Shown here piece by piece: positions 19,630 to 28,626 of a DNA stretch of 64,000 nt. Position 1 is the first letter of the stretch; the number at the start of each line of letters is the position of its first letter. A model generated the notes under the pieces. That model was not told where the DNA came from and made no database searches. It saw nothing but the letters and a program-made list of their open reading frames with translations. The stretch lies in contig NCJL01000001.1 in assembly GCA_002278935.1 (NCBI GenBank), forward strand, positions 124,001 to 188,000, given 5' to 3'. The position numbers and the translations under genes are program-made. The DNA is from Gallionellales bacterium 39-52-133. Its GTDB lineage: Bacteria; Pseudomonadota; Gammaproteobacteria; Burkholderiales; Gallionellaceae.

Positions 19630-20892
19630 CTATCTGCGAATCTCCCGTTGAATTATCGCAAGCGCATGTTCGGTCGCGCCGCGATTGGCATTGACGAAAG
19701 TAAAGCCGGCACTACCCATCAGTCTTAATTTATCTGGTTGAGAAAACAACTTTTGCAGGGTGTCAGCCAGGTCATTCGTATCCTGTACACGCAGCGCAGC
19801 GCCATGCTCAATCGCCAGCATGCTGGCCTGCGTAAAATTATAAGTGTGCGGGCCGATCAAAACCGGCTTGCCCACCGCGCAGGCTTCAATCAGGTTCTGC
19901 CCGCCAAGGGGCAGCAGGCTGCCGCCGATATAGGCAATATCGCAGGCCACATAGTAAGCAAACATTTCGCCCATGCTGTCGCCGAGCACCACTTGCGTAT
20001 CTGCAGCAATCGGGCTGTTTTCACTGCGGCGCTGAAAGCGTATGCCATGCTGGGTCAGCAGCGATGCCACCTCATCAAAACGTTGCGGATGGCGCGGCAC
20101 TATCACGGTAAGCAGTGCGGGCCGATTGATGTGTTTGAGCGCTTCAAGGATCAGTACTTCTTCACCCACTCTGGTGCTGGCAGCCAGAAACACTGGCCTG
20201 CCAGCGCCCAGCAGTGTGCGTAACTGCTGGCCTCTTGCCAGCATGTCAGGCGGCGGCTCAATGTCGTATTTCAGATTGCCCATCACCGAGACATTGCGTG
20301 CGCCCAGCGTCATGAGGCGGTCAGCATCTTCTGCGCTCTGCGCGGATACTGCGGATAGCTGGCTCAGGCCGGATTGGGTCAGTTTGGTAAAGTGCGCATA
20401 GCCCGCTGCGGATTTTTCAGACAAGCGTGCATTCAGCAGCAACAAAGGCACTTGCTCGGTATGGCAGCCATCAATCAGGTTAAACCAGATTTCGGTTTCC
20501 AGCAGCACGCCGACGCGCGGTTTAAAGTGGCGCAAAAAACGACGCACGGCAAACGGGTAGTCATAAGGCAAATAGACACGCAGCACCCTGTCGCCATAAA
20601 GCTGTTCGCTGGCCTCACGCCCGGTGGGGGTAGTGTGGGTGAGCAGTATCTGATGGTCGGGATAAGCGGTCTGCAAGCGTTGCACCAGGCTGGCGGCGGC
20701 GCGTGTTTCACCGACCGAGACCGTATGTAGCCACATTATATAAGCACTTGATTTTATTGAATAAAATCCAAATCGTTCGGCGATGTGACGCAGATATGCA
20801 GGCTGTTTGCGGGCACGCCAAAACAGGTGAAGAAAAACATAGGGCAGCAGCAGCCACAGCAGCGCAGTGTAAATATGGCGCGGCTTAATCAT
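19630..20892 (-). CDS. waaA: 3-deoxy-D-manno-octulosonic acid (Kdo) transferase
   Basis: 420 residues, GT30 family. It attaches Kdo from CMP-Kdo to lipid A at the cytoplasmic face of the inner membrane. An N-terminal membrane anchor (about 8-25) precedes the acceptor motif with WLHTVSVGETRAA, the LLTHTTPTGREAS segment, the catalytic-type LLETEIW and the GGSLLPLGGQNLIEA nucleotide-binding motif. It overlaps waaC by 8 bases. Confidence 0.96.
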   Translation of the reverse strand: MIKPRHIYTALLWLLLPYVFLHLFWRARKQPAYLRHIAERFGFYSIKSSAYIMWLHTVSVGETRAAASLVQRLQTAYPDHQILLTHTTPTGREASEQLYGDRVLRVYLPYDYPFAVRRFLRHFKPRVGVLLETEIWFNLIDGCHTEQVPLLLLNARLSEKSAAGYAHFTKLTQSGLSQLSAVSAQSAEDADRLMTLGARNVSVMGNLKYDIEPPPDMLARGQQLRTLLGAGRPVFLAASTRVGEEVLILEALKHINRPALLTVIVPRHPQRFDEVASLLTQHGIRFQRRSENSPIAADTQVVLGDSMGEMFAYYVACDIAYIGGSLLPLGGQNLIEACAVGKPVLIGPHTYNFTQASMLAIEHGAALRVQDTNDLADTLQKLFSQPDKLRLMGSAGFTFVNANRGATEHALAIIQREIRR

Positions 20893-21853
20893 GCTGCAGC
20901 AGCTGCCTTAAAGCGGACATGACTTCATCGACCGATGGCGATGTTTGCACGCCGCCCAGATTGACCGCCAGCTTTCCCGCATACAGGCCTGTCAGTCCCG
21001 GATTGGTGGCGGTGTAGATGCCGATGGTCGGCACGTTCAATGCAGCAGCCAGATGACTTAAGCCTGTATCCACGCCTATGACTGCTTCAGCATGCCCCAG
21101 CAGTGCTGCAGCTTCAACAAGATTCAGTCGTGGCGGGCAAATTGCGTTTGGAATTGAAACCGTCAGACGTTCGCTGCGAATTTTTTCTTTTTCACTGCCC
21201 CACGGCAACACGAGTTGCTTGCCCTGCTGGGCCAGTAACTTGCCCAGTGCGATCCATTTCGTGTCTTCCCACAATTTATCGTCGCGGCTGGTCGCGTGCA
21301 GCAACACAACATAGGGCGAGGAACGTGTAAACCAGGGCAGCTCTACGACAGGTGCCTGTATGCCGTAATCGGGTGCGCCGATGGGCGTATAGCCTAGCGC
21401 CAATCCGGCCAGCTGGCGGTTGCGCTCGACAGCGTGCTGGTTTTTGGGAATGTAAAAAGTACGGTTATAAAACAAGCTGGCAATAGGCTCGCGCGCGCTG
21501 TTCCAGTCCATGCCCACGCGCACATTTTTAATGCAGCGTGTAATCAGCGCACTTTTTAGCAGCCCCTGAGTATCCAGTGCGAGATCGTATTGTTGAGCGT
21601 GCAATTCGCGACATAGACTTTTGATTTCGCCACGTGCAGACCATAACGATTTACGCCAGCGGCGCATCGCAACCTGGACAACGCGCTGCACTTTCGGGTG
21701 CAGCGAGGGCAGTGCCGCGAAACTTTCTTCCACCACCCAGTCGATACTTGCATCGGGCAGGTGTTTGCATATATCTGTAACCACCGGGAGGTTGTGCAGC
21801 ACATCACCCAGTGAAGAAGTTTTGATCAGAACGATTTTTGGCGCGTATTGCAT
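20885..21853 (-). CDS. waaC: Lipopolysaccharide heptosyltransferase I
   Basis: 322 residues from the ATG at 21851-21853, giving MQYAPKIVLIKTSSLGD, where the family normally begins; a GTG start 13 codons upstream is possible but less family-like. GT9 family: adds the first L,D-heptose to Kdo2-lipid A. Landmarks are KTSSLGDVLHNLPVVTD at the N-terminus, DTQGLLKSALI, and GVDTGLSHLAAAL near the C-terminus. Together with waaA it shows a heptose-containing inner core. Confidence 0.94.
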   Translation of the reverse strand: MQYAPKIVLIKTSSLGDVLHNLPVVTDICKHLPDASIDWVVEESFAALPSLHPKVQRVVQVAMRRWRKSLWSARGEIKSLCRELHAQQYDLALDTQGLLKSALITRCIKNVRVGMDWNSAREPIASLFYNRTFYIPKNQHAVERNRQLAGLALGYTPIGAPDYGIQAPVVELPWFTRSSPYVVLLHATSRDDKLWEDTKWIALGKLLAQQGKQLVLPWGSEKEKIRSERLTVSIPNAICPPRLNLVEAAALLGHAEAVIGVDTGLSHLAAALNVPTIGIYTATNPGLTGLYAGKLAVNLGGVQTSPSVDEVMSALRQLLQHD

Positions 21854-21908
21854 GCGATAATTCAAGGCAAAAACAAGGTTGCTATAATACACGAGCAGTT
21901 TTCCTGCC

Positions 21909-21938
21909 TTGACATCATCTTGTTATGTCTGTTGTAAT
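21909..21938 (+). promoter_or_regulatory. Putative sigma-70 promoter of the MarR-manC-gmd-fcl operon
   Basis: TTGACA (21909-21914) and TGTAAT (21933-21938) are spaced by 18 bases, 32 bases before the first ATG of the plus-strand operon. It is the best promoter-like match in the divergent waaC/regulator gap. Confidence 0.5.
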
Positions 21939-21969
21939 GCTTGCTGTTCACTGATTGAACGACCTATAA

Positions 21970-22317
21970 ATGCTTGACGAAACAACTCATTACGGTCTGC
22001 TCAAGACGCTGGAAAACAACCCCGGCCTTTCGCAAAGAGATTTGGCGAAACGGCTGGGCATCAGCCTTGGCAAGGTCAACTTCTGCCTTAATGCGCTGGT
22101 CGCAAAAGGCAGCCTTAAGATCAGCAACTTCCGCAATAATGAAAACAAGCTCGCCTACGCCTACCTGCTCACCCTGCGCGGTGTTGAGGAGAAGGCGCGC
22201 GTCACGGTGGGCTTCCTCAAACACAAGATGCAGGAATATGAACAATTGAAGAAGGAAATTGCGGAGTTGAAACTCGAAGCGGAAAAGAAGGGTTTGCTGG
22301 AGGGTGTTCATGAGTAA
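21970..22317 (+). CDS. MarR-family EPS-associated transcriptional regulator (copy 1)
   Basis: 115 residues. A winged helix (about 1-75) shows N-P-G-L-S-Q-R-D-L-A-K-R-L-G-I-S-L-G-K-V as the recognition helix, followed by a C-terminal coiled coil (residues 80-110, VGFLKHKMQEYEQLKKEIAELK). This matches the 'EPS-associated MarR' family, found at the head of exopolysaccharide operons. A homologue lies at 27975-28352. It overlaps manC by 8 bases and so heads the GDP-fucose operon. DNA target and ligand are unknown. Confidence 0.85.
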   Translation: MLDETTHYGLLKTLENNPGLSQRDLAKRLGISLGKVNFCLNALVAKGSLKISNFRNNENKLAYAYLLTLRGVEEKARVTVGFLKHKMQEYEQLKKEIAELKLEAEKKGLLEGVHE

Positions 22318-23767
22318 AAGCCAAGTCAGCGCAGTCATCCTTGCTGGCGGAAGCGGAAGCCGGCTGTGGCCTATGTCACGCCAAAATCTGCCCAAGCAAT
22401 TTCTGGCGCTGGATGGTGAGTTTACGTTGTTGCAAACCACCATTAACCGCTTGTCGCCCACGATAGAGGCAAAGGATGTGCTGATCGTTACGCAGGAAGC
22501 GCATGCCAAGGGTGAGGCATATCATGCCCTGCTGCCCTATCAGTCGCTGTTCGAACCCGTCGGCCGCAACACTGCGCCGGCTATTGCACTGGCGGCAGCT
22601 TATCTCACCGCAGACGGAACTGACCCGGTGATGGTAGTGCTGCCCGCAGATCACATCATCAAAGATGAAATACTTTTTCGCGCGCATCTGGACATAGCCG
22701 TCAAGGCGGCTGAGAGCGGCAAGCTTGTCACTTTCGGCATTCAGCCAACACGTCCCGATACCGGCTTTGGTTACATCAAAGTACAAAACGCTTCTGCCTT
22801 GGTTCCCCACTTTGGTAAAGGGGGGCCAGGGGGGATTTGCAACTCTCAAGAGATATGCGCTGTTGAAAGATTCACCGAAAAACCTGACCTCGCCACCGCC
22901 GAGCGCTTCCTGAAAGAAGGAAGCTACTACTGGAACTCCGGCATGTTCGTGTGGAAAGCATCGGTCATACTTGCAGAAATAAAACTACACCTGCCAGCAG
23001 TTTACCAAATCGTGCAAACCATTATTGCCGAAAGCAAAACCGGAAAAACCTTCCAGCAGTCCGTAGAAAAACACTTCGCCGCCATGCCCTCCATCTCGAT
23101 TGACTACGGTGTGCTGGAAAAATCAGACCGTGTCTCGCTTATTCCCTGTGACATCGGCTGGAATGACGTTGGCAGCTGGCAGGCGGTACATGAAATATCG
23201 GCCAAGGATGAAAACGGCAATGCACTGCAAGGAAATGTCATTGCAGTCGGATGTAAAAATAGCCTCATACGCGCAGAAAAGCGACTTGTTGCCGCAATAG
23301 GCGTGGAAGACCTCTGCATTATCGAGACCGCCGATGCCGTGCTGATCTCAAAAAGCGACCAGACCCAGCGCGTGCGCGAAGTGGTGGATGCATTGCAGCA
23401 AAAGGGCGCAACCGAGCATATCTACCACATGAAAGTGAACCGTCCGTGGGGTAACTATGCTGTGCTGGAAGAAGATCCGGACGGTTTCAAGATCAAGCGC
23501 ATCGAAGTTGCACCTGGCGCCCGGCTCAGCTTGCAAAGCCACAAGCAGCGCTCCGAGCACTGGGTGGTGGTGTCCGGTACGGCAACGGTCACGAATGGTG
23601 AAGAGGTCATCACCGTACACAAAAACCAGAGTACTTACATCCCGATAGGCACAAAACATCGCCTCGAAAATCGCGGCAGCGAGCCCCTGCATATTGTAGA
23701 GATACAGGTAGGTGAGTATCTGGGCGAGGACGATATACAACGCTATGAAGATAACTACGGCAGATAG
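22310..23767 (+). CDS. manC: Mannose-1-phosphate guanylyltransferase / mannose-6-phosphate isomerase
   Basis: 485 residues from the ATG at 22310 ([10 protein letters not shown]). Bifunctional type II enzyme: an N-terminal nucleotidyltransferase makes GDP-mannose ([14 protein letters not shown], then LPKQFLAL), and a C-terminal cupin isomerase domain (about 375-485) carries [11 protein letters not shown] and the [15 protein letters not shown] metal motif. An unusual in-frame insertion of about 17 residues (165-181) is encoded by a GC-rich repeat at 22803-22840. It feeds gmd and fcl downstream. Phosphomannomutase is not in the window. Confidence 0.95.
   Translation: MSKSQVSAVILAGGSGSRLWPMSRQNLPKQFLALDGEFTLLQTTINRLSPTIEAKDVLIVTQEAHAKGEAYHALLPYQSLFEPVGRNTAPAIALAAAYLTADGTDPVMVVLPADHIIKDEILFRAHLDIAVKAAESGKLVTFGIQPTRPDTGFGYIKVQNASALVPHFGKGGPGGICNSQEICAVERFTEKPDLATAERFLKEGSYYWNSGMFVWKASVILAEIKLHLPAVYQIVQTIIAESKTGKTFQQSVEKHFAAMPSISIDYGVLEKSDRVSLIPCDIGWNDVGSWQAVHEISAKDENGNALQGNVIAVGCKNSLIRAEKRLVAAIGVEDLCIIETADAVLISKSDQTQRVREVVDALQQKGATEHIYHMKVNRPWGNYAVLEEDPDGFKIKRIEVAPGARLSLQSHKQRSEHWVVVSGTATVTNGEEVITVHKNQSTYIPIGTKHRLENRGSEPLHIVEIQVGEYLGEDDIQRYEDNYGR
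22803..22840. repeat. Palindromic repeat inserted inside manC
   Basis: The bases contain CCCC-A-CTTT, GGT, AAAG-G-GGGG (hairpin) followed by CCAGGGGGGATTTG. This resembles a well-known class of dispersed bacterial repeats, 'AAATCCCCCCTGGCCCCCC' on the other strand. It falls in manC at codons 165-178 and keeps the reading frame. Confidence 0.55.
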
Positions 23768-23790
23768 CCTCACATAAGGAAATAACTGAA

Positions 23791-24900
23791 ATGAGCAAAA
23801 CCAGGAAAGTGGCGTTAATCACCGGTGTAACAGGACAAGATGGCGCCTATCTATCCGAGTTTCTGTTAAGCAAGGGGTATGAGGTGCATGGTCTCAAGCG
23901 CCGTAGCTCATTATTTAACACCGCGCGTATCGATCACCTTTTTCATGATGCGCATGAAAAAGGTACGCCGTTTTTCCTGCACCATGGTGACATGACAGAC
24001 TCTTCCAGTCTGACCCACATTATCCAGAAGGTGCAGCCGGACGAAATATATAATCTGGCAGCACAAAGCCATGTGGCGGTGTCATTCGAAGAGCCTGAGT
24101 ACACTGCCAACTCCGATGCGCTAGGTTCGTTACGTATCCTGGAAGCAATCCGCATCCTGGGCCTGGAAAAGAAAACCCGTTTCTACCAGGCCTCCACCTC
24201 AGAGCTCTACGGCCTGGTGCAAGAAACTCCCCAAAAAGAAACTACACCTTTCTATCCGCGCAGCCCTTATGCAGTAGCCAAGCTCTATGCCTACTGGATC
24301 ACGGTTAACTACCGTGAGGCGTACAACATCTACGCCTGTAATGGCATTCTGTTTAACCACGAATCGCCGATACGTGGCGAGACCTTCGTCACGCGCAAGA
24401 TTACCCGCGCACTGGCACGCATTAAACTGGGTCTGCAGGAATGTTTGTATCTTGGCAATATGAATTCCCTGCGCGACTGGGGTCACGCCAAAGACTACGT
24501 TGAAATGCAATGGCTGATGTTGCAACAAGACAAGCCGGAAGATTTTGTCATTGCGACTGGTGTGCAATACAGCGTGCGCGATTTCGTCAATGCGGCGGCC
24601 AAAGAGCTCGGCATGAACATTCGCTGGGAAGGCAAAGACGTCGACGAAGTTGGGTACTGGGAGACACCGTCCTCAGGATCTACACGAGCGATAGTTCGTG
24701 TAGACCCAAAATATTTCCGCCCTACCGAAGTGGAAACCTTGCTGGGCGACGCCAGCAAAGCACGAATCAAGCTCGGCTGGACACCAAAGATCAGCTTCGA
24801 TGAGTTGGTGGCAGAAATGGTGCGCGAAGATCTAAAGAGTGCAGAACGTGATGAGCTGGTCAAAAAACACGGCTATGTTGTGTCTAAAAGTCACGAGTAA
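23791..24900 (+). CDS. gmd: GDP-mannose 4,6-dehydratase
   Basis: 369 residues, extended SDR. It converts GDP-D-mannose to GDP-4-keto-6-deoxymannose. Landmarks are [17 protein letters not shown], the GMD-specific HGLKRRSS loop, [20 protein letters not shown] and the catalytic Y-A-V-A-K-L-Y-A-Y. Second step of the GDP-L-fucose branch; 3 bp separate it from fcl. Confidence 0.97.
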   Translation: MSKTRKVALITGVTGQDGAYLSEFLLSKGYEVHGLKRRSSLFNTARIDHLFHDAHEKGTPFFLHHGDMTDSSSLTHIIQKVQPDEIYNLAAQSHVAVSFEEPEYTANSDALGSLRILEAIRILGLEKKTRFYQASTSELYGLVQETPQKETTPFYPRSPYAVAKLYAYWITVNYREAYNIYACNGILFNHESPIRGETFVTRKITRALARIKLGLQECLYLGNMNSLRDWGHAKDYVEMQWLMLQQDKPEDFVIATGVQYSVRDFVNAAAKELGMNIRWEGKDVDEVGYWETPSSGSTRAIVRVDPKYFRPTEVETLLGDASKARIKLGWTPKISFDELVAEMVREDLKSAERDELVKKHGYVVSKSHE

Positions 24901-24903
24901 GGC

Positions 24904-25971
24904 ATGAACAAGGACGCAAAAATTTATGTGGCCGGGCATCGCGGGCTGGTTGGTTCTGCTTTACTACGGCAGCTCAAGGCGCGTGGTTATCACAACCTCG
25001 TTTTGCGCACCCATGCAGAACTTGAATTGCGTGATCAAGCTGCAGTGCAAGCGTTCTTCGTAACTGAGAAGCCCGAATACGTCATTCTGGCAGCGGCAAA
25101 AGTTGGAGGAATTCATGCCAACAACACTTACCCTGCTGAGTTTATTCATGACAACCTGGTCATTCAGTCCAACGTCATCCACAGTGCGTGGCAGCACAAT
25201 GTAAATCGTTTGCTTTTTTTGGGTTCTTCTTGCATCTACCCGAAAGATTGCCCGCAGCCGATGAAGGAAGAGTATCTCCTGACCGGCCCGCTGGAACCAA
25301 CCAACCGCCCCTATGCCTTGGCCAAGATCGCAGGTATAGAGATGTGCCATGCCTACAACCGCCAATACGGCACTAAATACATGGCGGTAATGCCTACTAA
25401 TCTATATGGGCCAAACGACAATTACGACCTGAATAATTCACATGTGCTGCCAGCCATGATCCGCAAGATGCATCTGGCTAAACTCGCACAGCAAGGTGAT
25501 TACGCAGGTATTACAAGGGATGAATCGATACACGGGAAAATCTCCGATGAACTACGAGCCACACTTGGCCTTGCTCCGGAGTCTAAAGTCCGCAGTCCTG
25601 GCGACCCGGTCGTTTTATGGGGCACAGGTTCACCCAAGAGAGAGTTTCTCTACAGTGAGGACATGGCAGATGCATGTTTATATCTGATGGAACAACCAGA
25701 GAGCGTGTTGTCGGATCTATTTAGTGATGAGCGCCCGCCCTTGGTCAATATAGGTTGTGGAGAAGATCTAACCATACGTGAATTGGCCGAGACCATTACT
25801 GAAATAGTGGGCTATAGCGGTAAACTGGTATTTGACTCAACCAAACCTGACGGAACCATGCGCAAACTAATGGATGTTTCACGTCTGAAATATTTTGGAT
25901 GGGTGGCTAAAACCAGCTTGCGCAAGGGAATATTTGCTGCGTATCAGTCATATCTGGCAGAGGCAAAATGA
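24904..25971 (+). CDS. fcl: GDP-L-fucose synthase
   Basis: 355 residues. It epimerises and reduces GDP-4-keto-6-deoxymannose to GDP-L-fucose. [54 protein letters not shown] and [13 protein letters not shown] are diagnostic. A roughly 35-residue insertion around residues 198-235 (after LPAMIRKMH) makes it longer than the usual 310-325. Last gene of the manC operon. Confidence 0.95.
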   Translation: MNKDAKIYVAGHRGLVGSALLRQLKARGYHNLVLRTHAELELRDQAAVQAFFVTEKPEYVILAAAKVGGIHANNTYPAEFIHDNLVIQSNVIHSAWQHNVNRLLFLGSSCIYPKDCPQPMKEEYLLTGPLEPTNRPYALAKIAGIEMCHAYNRQYGTKYMAVMPTNLYGPNDNYDLNNSHVLPAMIRKMHLAKLAQQGDYAGITRDESIHGKISDELRATLGLAPESKVRSPGDPVVLWGTGSPKREFLYSEDMADACLYLMEQPESVLSDLFSDERPPLVNIGCGEDLTIRELAETITEIVGYSGKLVFDSTKPDGTMRKLMDVSRLKYFGWVAKTSLRKGIFAAYQSYLAEAK

Positions 25972-26042
25972 CCAGAATAATAGGTAATTACTCAGCCCTG
26001 AGTCCTCGTCCCTAAGCTCTTTTATTAGCTCTAAATTTTCCC

Positions 26043-26540
26043 ATGTACTGGTGCGTAGTCCAAACAAAGCCTAGGCAAGAAAAGCGTGCCTTACTCAACC
26101 TTGAGAAGCAGGGATATGAGTGTTATTTGCCTTTACTCGCGGTTGAAAAGCTGCACAAAGGAATGTTAAAAGTGGAGGAGGAGCCGCTATTTGCACGTTA
26201 CATGTTTATCCGCCTAGGTATGGGGCAATCGGGTAAAAGTTGGGGACCGATCCGTTCGACTAAAGGGGTGAGCCACCTCGTGACCTTTGGCACAGAGTAT
26301 GCAAAAGTAGACGAGCAGTTAATTGAGGCTCTGCGTTCACGGAGAGATGCTTTACGCAGCCAGCCTCAGCGGCTATTTGCTAAAGGCGAGAGGGTCTGGG
26401 TTGCCGATGGTCCGTTTGCAGGGATAGAAGCTATCTACCAAATGAGTGACAGTGAAAGCCGGGCAATGGTATTAATCGAAATTCTCAGCAAACCTGTGCA
26501 AGTGAAAATTCCGCTAGCAAAATTAAATAAAATAATTTAA
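26043..26540 (+). CDS. rfaH: RfaH-like transcription antiterminator (NusG paralogue)
   Basis: 165 residues, close to E. coli RfaH (162). The NGN domain begins M-Y-W-C-V-V-Q-T-K-P-R-Q-E and includes GYECYLPLL, EEPLFARYMFIRL and the RfaH-like TKGVSHLVTFG. The C-terminal KOW-type part has FAKGERVWVADGPFAGIEAIY. RfaH family proteins load onto RNA polymerase paused at an ops element and prevent early termination in long surface-polysaccharide operons. An ops sequence lies 1.4 kb downstream at 27949. The Shine-Dalgarno is weak. No other NusG-like gene is in view. Confidence 0.88.
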   Translation: MYWCVVQTKPRQEKRALLNLEKQGYECYLPLLAVEKLHKGMLKVEEEPLFARYMFIRLGMGQSGKSWGPIRSTKGVSHLVTFGTEYAKVDEQLIEALRSRRDALRSQPQRLFAKGERVWVADGPFAGIEAIYQMSDSESRAMVLIEILSKPVQVKIPLAKLNKII

Positions 26541-26618
26541 ATCAATTCTTAGGCGAAGTGAGCATTTAAGTTGAAAGGTTGTCTGTTACTAAGCGTTCGT
26601 ATAATAGTTGATATTCAT

Positions 26619-27704
26619 TCAATGTAATATCTCCAAAATATCGGCACGAACTATGTTTTTATACTCCCATAGTGGCCAATGTGCGGTTTGGGTCAAAATT
26701 TTTAAACCTTGAGTAGTAAAAAGAAGTGTTTCCTCACTTTTTGCTCCTTTTGCGCTGGGATTAAAAGCCAACGCTTGACCATGTTCGATTTGCACTTCGC
26801 TTGTTGAAGTTACTAAAAATTCCCTTGAAACATACCCCGCAATTCCTCCTTGATGATGAAATTTCTCATTACCCGCCAAACCAACTGCGGCATAGGTATC
26901 TTTAATTCTTAGATAGAGATTGCCAAGGGTTATTCCAGGGACTAGTGCCCTTGCAATTTCCGCGTCCACTTCAATAATTTTGTGCATGTTGAATTTTAAT
27001 TCCAATGGTACTTTCCCAAAATGAATAAACCTTGTCATTGAAACAACGAGCCCCTTTTTACGTGCGCAAAGGATTAAGACGACGTAATTTTTTAATTTTT
27101 TGTTCGTGGGTAAAGGATGACCATAGGCAAACACTCTTTCATCAACCGCAATTAAATTTACAATGGGAAAAATACCATTTTTTATACATTCCCCTGCGAG
27201 AATGGACGAAATTTCTATTTCGCTCATTCCAGGTTTTATTAAGGCAGGGACAGAATCCATCGATTTTGCTGCAAGCATACCCAGATCGATATATTGATTC
27301 TGATCGGACGACGTTAAATTTATTCTTAACAACGAAAGAGAGCTATTAATATCTGGAGAATTAAAAAATGAATAGTCGCATGCCAATCCGGGATTGATAT
27401 ATTCTTGTGCAAGGGACAGAACACCTCGTTCCCAAGAGATACTAACAATTTCGTTTTCTAAGAAACCCTCTTCTTCGATTAGGCGTTTTTTTTCGATATT
27501 TGTAGTCAGTACCAACGCAGTTTTTTGGGTTACTAAAATAAAGCTTGAGCCTATATCCGATGCAATACCAACAACAGATTGAGCACCATCTGTTAGCCAC
27601 GCGAAATTGGAAGATCGCATCAATAAGATGGACTGGTAACCTAAACTCAGGATGTGACCTCTTAATTTTGCTAATTTTTCATGATTAACCATGTTCATGT
27701 CCAT
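26619..27704 (-). CDS. Creatinase/aminopeptidase P-fold (M24) protein, metal site incomplete
   Basis: 361 residues. An N-terminal creatinase-like domain (1-140; SSNFAWLTDGAQSVV) precedes a pita-bread M24 domain. The substrate-type His196 (AYGHPLPT), HHQGG (283-287) with downstream GY, and AKSEET (321-326) match M24. The two aspartate ligands expected near 212-225 are not visible: the segment is LCARKKGLVVSMTRF. It may be a metal-independent creatinase-like enzyme or an inactive relative; the same form may be normal in its subfamily. It is on the opposite strand to all neighbours and AT-rich, sitting between rfaH and the ops site. Confidence 0.65.
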   Translation of the reverse strand: MDMNMVNHEKLAKLRGHILSLGYQSILLMRSSNFAWLTDGAQSVVGIASDIGSSFILVTQKTALVLTTNIEKKRLIEEEGFLENEIVSISWERGVLSLAQEYINPGLACDYSFFNSPDINSSLSLLRINLTSSDQNQYIDLGMLAAKSMDSVPALIKPGMSEIEISSILAGECIKNGIFPIVNLIAVDERVFAYGHPLPTNKKLKNYVVLILCARKKGLVVSMTRFIHFGKVPLELKFNMHKIIEVDAEIARALVPGITLGNLYLRIKDTYAAVGLAGNEKFHHQGGIAGYVSREFLVTSTSEVQIEHGQALAFNPSAKGAKSEETLLFTTQGLKILTQTAHWPLWEYKNIVRADILEILH

Positions 27705-27948
27705 AAAAATTTAATTTCATGTCTTCATCCCTGAATTTTCAAGTTGAGAGCAGATTTTTTGATCTTAACATTGATTAATTGCTCTTTTTGCACTGATTGA
27801 GCTCAATGAAAGGGCTGCATTTATCGTTAAATCTGTGGGCAACAATTTCAATGTTATGATAAAGTTCGTTCAAGTGGTGAACGAGTCATCCTGCACGTTA
27901 ATACCAATCAAAGTTCTCTTGCCGCGCTTGCTGATCGTGATACAGCAT

Positions 27949-27960
27949 GGCGGTAGCGTG
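27949..27960 (+). promoter_or_regulatory. ops element (RfaH recruitment site)
   Basis: GGCGGTAGCGTG is identical to the 12-base ops core of E. coli RfaH-controlled operons. It lies 14 bases before the ATG of the second MarR gene, in the leader of the long plus-strand glycan cluster. GGTAG here and CTACC at about 27969-27973 could pair as a small hairpin. An rfaH-like gene is adjacent. Confidence 0.8.
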
Positions 27961-27974
27961 GGCAAAAACTACCC

Positions 27975-28352
27975 ATGAATATTACAAAAATCTTGACAAA
28001 CAATGTTTTGCATGAAGAGAGCCACTTAAAAGTGTTGCGTCTTCTAGAAGCAAATCCGCAAATGAATCAGCGTGATTTGTCTAAAGCCATGGGCATCAGC
28101 TTGGGGAAAACCAATTATTGTATTAAAGCTCTTTTGGATAAGGGTTTGATCAAGATGCAAAATTTCCGCAATAGCCAGAACAAGCTGGCCTATTCTTATT
28201 TAATGACCCCCGCTGGTGTGGAGGCAAAAGCCCGTATTACCGTACAATTTCTTAAATACAAACTTCTGGAATACGAGCGTCTGCGCATTGAAATAGAAAT
28301 GCTACAGCGAGAAGCGGCGCAGAAAAGCATTCAGGAGAAAACACATGAGTAG
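27975..28352 (+). CDS. MarR-family EPS-associated transcriptional regulator (copy 2)
   Basis: 125 residues and clearly homologous to the protein at 21970-22317: [21 protein letters not shown] recognition helix, [15 protein letters not shown] wing and a C-terminal coiled coil ([16 protein letters not shown]). It heads the nonulosonic acid cluster just after the ops element. Its stop codon overlaps ATGAGT in the same way as copy 1 overlaps manC, but here the following frame ends after 10 codons. Confidence 0.85.
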   Translation: MNITKILTNNVLHEESHLKVLRLLEANPQMNQRDLSKAMGISLGKTNYCIKALLDKGLIKMQNFRNSQNKLAYSYLMTPAGVEAKARITVQFLKYKLLEYERLRIEIEMLQREAAQKSIQEKTHE

Positions 28353-28377
28353 CACTCTTGTTGTACGCGCCTCGTGA
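28345..28377 (+). pseudogene. Truncated gene start overlapping the MarR stop
   Basis: ATGAGT overlaps the MarR stop by 8 bases, the same geometry as the MarR-manC junction at 22310, but the frame reads only 10 codons ([10 protein letters not shown]) before TGA. It may be the 5' stub of a gene deleted from this place. It could also be chance. Confidence 0.3.
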
Positions 28378-28464
28378 ATTGACTGGCTATGGGTCAAGCG
28401 GATTATTACTATCTCTGAAGCTGAGGTGCCACAGACTAACACCTGCAGACAGTTGTTGGTTTAA

Positions 28465-28608
28465 TCGTTTTTGGGTAAACATTGTCGTAAGAAGGCAGCA
28501 CGTTTGATGTTAGTGCTGAAGCCTCATAATGTTTTAGGTAAGTTGGGGGCTGGTGCGAAGTCGGCTGGCCGTGTGATTGAGATTGTTGCACAAAGAGTGA
28601 ATGATTAA
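28465..28608 (+). pseudogene. Possible gene remnant before the first neuB-like gene
   Basis: An open stretch without a good start encodes a C-terminal-like tail (ending GAGAKSAGRVIEIVAQRVND, stop at 28606-28608). The pattern is vaguely like the tails of sugar epimerases or transferases, but I do not recognise it. It lies in the 274-bp gap between the MarR gene and the synthase gene, which otherwise shows nothing. Confidence 0.2.
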
Positions 28609-28626
28609 TGAAAGTTGAAAACAAAC

